A stretch of DNA of 64,000 nt from Platycnemis pennipes (taxonomy: Eukaryota; Arthropoda; Insecta; Odonata; Platycnemididae). Under the pieces are notes generated by a model. That model had not been told where the DNA came from. It saw only the letters and a list, made by a program, of their open reading frames with translations, and made no database searches. Shown one piece after another: positions 59,610-64,000 of the stretch. Position 1 is the stretch's first letter, and each line of letters begins with the position of its first letter. Both the position numbers and the translations under genes were made by a program. The DNA lies in NCBI GenBank assembly GCA_933228895.1, contig OW121850.1, forward strand, positions 31,629,773 through 31,693,772, given 5' to 3'.

Positions 59610-59920
59610 AGATGCTTTATTTCTATAGAAATACATGGCGTTTAGAATGTGAAAGAGAAGAAAGTATTAGGGGTAGCTCATGTGCAGTAGGACTATGGGA
59701 TCAAGGTTGCGGTATCCAGCCCCTTCGGCGATCCCTCCTAATGCATGCTGCCTCCTGGTGGAAGATTTCTTGTCAATTTGAAATATGTAACCAATTGTCT
59801 GATGCAATAATTGTGTGATATTTAAGGCGGCCTGTGGAGGTTTTTACGGGTTTCCCTTCACTTCGGGCAAATGCCAGGCCAAAGCCACTCCCGTACACAA
59901 AAGGTGACGGAATAAATGCT
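59610..59920 (+). repeat. Putative retroposed repeat, copy 2
   Basis: Counterpart of 25476-25780, with CCAGCCCCTTCGGCGATCCC and GGGTTTCCCTTCACTTCGGG. A 68-codon frame (59612-59818) is open as in copy 1; the frame has no recognised domain. Confidence 0.4.
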
Positions 59921-60369
59921 TTTGGACTGAAATTAGTATGTTTTACTAACCTAATAGAGTTTACCTTTACCAATCAAAATTCTCTCTAATGAAAAAATTG
60001 TGAAATGAACGATTTTTCTCTCCCCATTATGTACATCGAGTATTAATAAAAAAATTGAACCTATTACATCCTTATAAAGAGGTTTTACTGAAAAATAAAA
60101 TTTCATTCAGTTGGCCCAGATACGAAAAATTGTAAGTAACTAATTATTATAGCTAGTTATTTAAAAATTGTAGCCGATACTGCATTAAAGATAATAGTAC
60201 TTTCTACTATTTCCTAAACTAAACACTTTATGTTAGATGGTATCAATTAAGATTGAAGAACTTAAATGTAATTATTGTTTTACTGCAAAGTCAATTTCAC
60301 ATAAAATATTTTAGTTTTCTTTTAGCAAGAAAAATTAAAAAATATAGTTGATGAAATAACCAACTTGGC

Positions 60370-60851
60370 AACTTGGCAAATAAGTTTTTCATAAGAATTT
60401 TCTGATGGACATCTTTCAAAATGGGCTTGTTGTTTTTTCGCAGTTTTCCAACTAAATGAATTATTTGATTTAACACTTTGTTCGCAGGTTCAATACTAGA
60501 GTACAAGTTGCTGGTGTGTATACTGGGGTGATCACCACCAGAGTGTATAGGGCATATGGAATATCTTCCTTGTAAAAGGGTTGTCTGGGAATTTTAAAAT
60601 ATACACATTAATGTGACGTTTTGAAGGTGTTCTGATCCTTGAATGTCCCTGTGTAATTGCATGTTTTGAATAAAAGTTTTCAAAAACTGTTTTTAAATTG
60701 AACCACAAAATACTTTTGAAACCACTTTTGAAATGTGTTTCTTGTTTTTTCACAGTTTTCCAACCAAAACATTTTTTTAATGTAACTATTTGTTTGCTAC
60801 TTCAATGCTAGTTTACCAGTTGCCGGGGTATATATAGTTCTACCTTCATTC
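60370..60851. repeat. Diverged local duplication, copy 2, ending at the junction
   Basis: Counterpart of 26240-26713. The second module is cut by the junction with copy 3. Confidence 0.55.
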
Positions 60852-60858
60852 AAAAAGT
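60846..60858. other. Junction between body copy 2 and body copy 3
   Basis: Left of the junction TACCTTCATTCAAA matches copy 1 at about 26697-26713, which there continues ATTGGCC. Right of it TCAAAAAGTTCTTTTTCCG matches copy 1 at 3541-3560, which there is preceded by CTTG. TCAAA is common to both parents. About 1.5 kb of body end, the whole satellite spacer and 3.5 kb of body start are missing between the two copies. Confidence 0.85.
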
Positions 60859-61972
60859 TCTTTTTCCGATAAATTTGTGGTGAAAAAATAGCTCTTCATA
60901 AAAATGGGTGTTCATGGGAATTTCTTTCGGAAATTGGACCTAGGTATCTGATCTGATATATCGAGAAATTATATTAATTTGGAATTCTTTTGTAGGCACG
61001 GAAACAATGACAATCGTCATGAAGGCAACGCAACTTGCGTTGAATCCGCAATGTTAAAAACTGTAGAGTGCGGCAAGAAGATCAAAAAGGTAATGAAACA
61101 ACAGACGAAATGGGTGAGATTTTACAATTGAATAATTTAGCGGAAGGACAGGGAGATGAAAGATAGAGGAAAATTTCGAAGATGACGGAAATTATCGCGC
61201 TAAAATGAAAGAATTGGGGAGATTTGACGCTGATCCCGCATTGGAAAAAACTAACATGGATCGGAAGAGAAAAAATGCTGAATGTGCCAGATATTACCGT
61301 TAAAGAAAGAAAGAATGTATTCATCAGAGTGCACAGGAAGCGGAAAACTAGAGGAAAAAAGCCGAATATGCCAGAAATTATCGTGCTAAGAAAAAAGCTG
61401 ATGTCGAGAATAAAGATTGTGTAGGAAATGAAGATGCTACTCATAGAAACATCCTAGATAAAATTCGTTCTCAAATTACAGGGAGAAACAAGGGACCAAT
61501 GATTTCCTACAAACTATGGAAACGACCGATTTCAAAGTAGCGGGGCCCTCCAAAAAACTATCATTCATTCCCAAGAGAGATCGTATAATTCATTGCTTGC
61601 AAATAACAGGTCCCTTTACGAGAGAGGTGCCATTCATACCGCGGAAAGTCATTACCTATCCTAATTCTGAAAGTGATCTCCAGATCTTCATTTTCCGGCT
61701 ATGCTGATTGATGGAGGAGAGGATCTGGGCGAGTCAAATTCAAATGTTGATCATGTTGTGCACTACTTCGTTCAACGGTGCAATGAAAAAGACATTTTAA
61801 ACGAATATAATATTAACGAACCTCAAATACAAGTACAAGTTCAACAGCAAATAATGTATAGCTCATTGTCAACACATTTGTCGGCACATTAACAGTTTAT
61901 AAAGCAATTTATTAATAATGAATTTGCACATGCTTGCGATGTTTGTGATAGACTTTGGTTTCAAAATGATTT

Positions 61973-62118
61973 ATGAATGAATGAATGAAATATTTAAAAA
62001 CATTTATATTGCTCTTTATACTATATATGTTTTATGTTATATAAAAAAATATATGTTTTTATAATATATAATATATTATTTATATTATATATATATTTTC
62101 TCTTTATGTGAACGTATG
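61973..62118. repeat. AT-rich insertion in copy 3
   Basis: Replaces the short AAATCATTTATACATACATAC-type stretch of the other copies (as at 35943-35965). It begins with a (TGAA)n run and continues as nearly pure A/T with many ATAT and TATA steps. It ends in the left arm of the palindrome at 62096-62143. Confidence 0.85.
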
Positions 62119-62143
62119 TGCATACGTTCACATAAAGAGAAAA
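62096..62143. repeat. Perfect 23-bp palindrome (fold-back)
   Basis: TTTTCTCTTTATGTGAACGTATG in abbreviated form TTTTCTC...GAACGTATG (62096-62118) is the exact reverse complement of CATACG...GAGAAAA (62121-62143), with a 2-nt TG loop. The right arm is the ancestral sequence present in copies 1 and 2; the left arm is new. Confidence 0.95.
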
Positions 62144-62320
62144 AAATACACAAGTCTAGTTTTCTGCACGGCGTAGTGAACAAAAGAGTGATTACAGCGT
62201 GGCTGAATTATTATTCAGATGTATTTGGAAATATAAATCGGTCTAAGAAGAATACACTTCTCCCGTGTGGACCTAAGCACACCCAATTTTTTTTTATTTT
62301 TCCTTCTGACACAAAGTCTC

Positions 62321-62819
62321 AGACATTCATGTTCTCTTTTGGCGCAATTATAGTCTCAACCTCTCCTGTAAAAAAAATCGAGCCCTTTTCTTGGGAGCTT
62401 GGCCTTTTTCAAGGTTGCTCCCCCCCTTCTCAACGAAAATAGTTGCGACGCCCTCGATCAGCCAATATTCAAGCCACCGTAAAAATGTGAGGCAGGTGGT
62501 GCGGGATTTTTTCGTAGGTATCGAGTCATTTAAGATCTACATAGGCTTAATTTTGCTCGGTTTTGCTTAATTTTCATGACTAGATTAATCATATCTAATA
62601 TGCTGGAGTATTCACTTTGCCGAAATACTTCCATAAGTATGGGATTAGATATCGGGGTCATATCCATTCTAAATCGTAGGTAATGCATCAATTCTCTTCT
62701 GTTTCAGAGCTATTCCAAAGTGGTGCTTATAGATTCAGTTTACAGTATCTACAACATCATATCATAGCATGGTGAAAATTATATCTCGAGGAAAATTTTC
62801 AAGTGCTTGAAATGTAATT
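62321..62819. other. Non-coding stretch of copy 3
   Basis: Carries the segment (as at 4884-5103) that copy 2 has lost. No gene recognised. Confidence 0.5.
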
Positions 62820-62890
62820 GCGGAATAGCTCGTGTCCATCAACCTTCGTCCTTCGGAAATATGACTTGGCCAATCGCGAAGCTATTCTGC
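62820..62890. repeat. Inverted repeat hairpin, copy 3
   Basis: GCGGAATAGCTCG and CGCGAAGCTATTCTGC; one mismatch more than in the other copies. Confidence 0.45.
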
Positions 62891-64000
62891 GTTTGACTCC
62901 TACGCGTTTTAGAATAGAGGGACTGCAAGGGCGTGTTCCGATGCGTGTTGCATTTCAGTCACTCGCTTCGTTCGTGCGACGCCGGGACTCTCCGAACCAC
63001 TGAGAAGTGACTAGGCAGTCGTTTCGTTTGCCTGTGCTTGAGGAAAGTTTCTCTGTGAATGTATAGCAAGTGAACCAGTAATCCATTCTGTTTGTTCAAA
63101 TACTTGGAGCTCGGAGTTTAGGTGCAAGAAGTGAATGTGTTTTTGTGTTAAGTGATATTGCGGGTATATCCCTGTTACAAGTGTTGCGTTACTATTTTTT
63201 GTCTGCGATGTGGTGGATTGCAATACATTTTTCGTTGTAGGATATCGTGTATTTTTTTAGATTTGTACGTGTATGTGCAAAAGTGTGCATATCTACGGGT
63301 GATATAGGAGTTGAGGGCGACACTAAGGTATTGTTATTCATATTATGATATGCTATATTATATTCATATGTCAAAAGTGAGTAAATATGACCCTGCCGTC
63401 ATAAGACTATCATTCAGGCAAAACAGTTCTTTTCCCTAGAGTTAACTTTATTTTAGGCGAAACAAACCTTGGTACGCAACATATTTTGTTGGTGACCATC
63501 AGACCTTGTGAATTTTCAAATATCTGGTAGTAATTAGTTCTGCCGCTTGGAGCATGTGCAAACCCGAACTGTATGTTGTGATTGAATTATACGTGGTAGG
63601 GCCACCGTTTATACGATCGTATCAACTATATATAACCTATGTTATTTCTCTGACTAATTTATGGCCACATTCTGCATCTCATTTCCTAGATGGGATTCGG
63701 ATCTGTGACGTATAGCCTTTTGAGTGAGTTACGTGCACGACTACTGCGTACTCCTCCCGATTCATATCAAATGTTTTTGTCGTTCATCGGTGCAATATAA
63801 CAAAGAATCTAGTAATGCTACATATTTAATTGGGTTGGAAAACTAATAGAAGATACGAGGTAATATCAGGGTCTTCGGAAATGGAAGTGATAAAGGTAAC
63901 CCTCTTTGTAAAAGGGATCTCGGTGTATTCCTGTTCAGGGGTGCCACGCAAAATTAGTTGCCGTCATTACGAAACAGATAGTATTTTAACAACATAATTT
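62891..64000. other. Non-coding stretch of copy 3 to the window edge
   Basis: Counterpart of 5477-6530 with about 55 extra bp at 63764-63820 (ATCAAATGTTTTTGTCGTTC region). It lacks recognisable genes; open frames are shadows. Confidence 0.45.

Larger units (their letters stand above)
31889..60851. repeat. Body copy 2 of the ~30.8-kb tandem unit
   Basis: Direct-orientation copy of about 1061-26713. It carries a 3.4-kb hAT insertion (44601-48014), a longer RTE-like 3' end (33451-33915), a SINE head lost from copy 1 (50632-50700), a deletion equivalent to 14734-15025, and a replacement patch at 36138-36223. It ends abruptly at 60851, where sequence equivalent to 26713 joins sequence equivalent to about 3542. 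Confidence 0.92.
60980..62320 (+). pseudogene. Helitron-like N-terminal ORF remnant, copy 3
   Basis: Third copy of the remnant. The basic region is broken by frameshifts; GPSKKLSFIPKRDR lies in the frame 61516-61707; MLIDGGEDLGESNSNVDHVV is at 61701-61760, ahead of HYFVQRCNEKDI. Just after the codons for CDVCDRLWFQND the frame is destroyed by the AT-rich insertion starting about 61973, then resumes with RSHKEKKIHKSS. Rep and helicase domains are absent. Confidence 0.5.
60852..64000. repeat. Body copy 3 of the tandem unit, partial
   Basis: Matches about 3541-6530 of copy 1 and about 34805-37640 of copy 2 in the same orientation, and continues past the window edge. It has its own insertions (61973-62118 and about 63764-63820) and a small deletion (around 61060). 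It has the 4884-5103 segment of copy 1 rather than the copy 2 patch, yet near its right end it shares variants with copy 2. Confidence 0.9.

Noticed and set aside
60852..64000. Copy 3 as an independent Helitron insertion
   Set aside because: Similarity continues for more than 3 kb beyond the Helitron-like remnant into unrelated unit sequence up to the window edge, so a segmental duplication with a breakpoint is simpler; kept as an alternative in the findings.

Overview
This window is non-coding, repeat-dense eukaryotic DNA, most likely from an insect or another arthropod. It is AT-rich, I found no intact protein-coding gene, and the recognisable coding remnants are all decayed transposable elements: an RTE-like retrotransposon C-terminus, Helitron-like N-terminal pieces, Penelope-like GIY-YIG endonuclease pieces and a piggyBac-like fragment. 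Several tRNA-derived SINEs and one hAT DNA transposon are also present. The species cannot be determined from what I can see. There is no bacterial operon structure, rRNA, functional tRNA or CRISPR array.

The dominant structure is a giant direct tandem repeat with a period of about 30.8 kb. Layout: end of a satellite array (1-1060); body copy 1 (about 1061-28202); a complete satellite array of about 146-bp monomers (about 28203-31888); body copy 2 (about 31889-60851); and a third, partial body copy (about 60852-64000). Copy 3 does not start at the beginning of the unit. Copy 2 stops at the position equivalent to 26713 of copy 1 and jumps to the position equivalent to about 3542, across a TCAAA microhomology. 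The satellite remnant at 1-1060 implies that another unit lies to the left.

Comparing the copies serves as an internal control for events after duplication. Copy 2 carries a 3,414-bp hAT insertion (44601-48014) with an exact 8-bp target-site duplication; copy 1 still holds the empty site (13689-13696). Copy 2 keeps the true 3' end of an RTE-like element that copy 1 has lost, and a SINE head that copy 1 has lost. Copy 1 keeps about 292 bp that copy 2 lacks, plus about 211 bp absent from copy 2. Copy 2 has a patchwork replacement at 36138-36223. Copy 3 has an AT-rich insertion ending in a perfect 23-bp fold-back palindrome. Identity is uneven: some blocks are almost identical between copies while neighbours differ by a few percent, and copy 3 switches between resembling copy 1 and copy 2. 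This suggests gene conversion or unequal exchange within the array.

No genes act together here. The biology is that of a megasatellite or segmental tandem duplication serving as a landing pad for mobile elements. The most useful content is the set of occupied and empty insertion sites, the satellite spacer and the inter-copy rearrangements.
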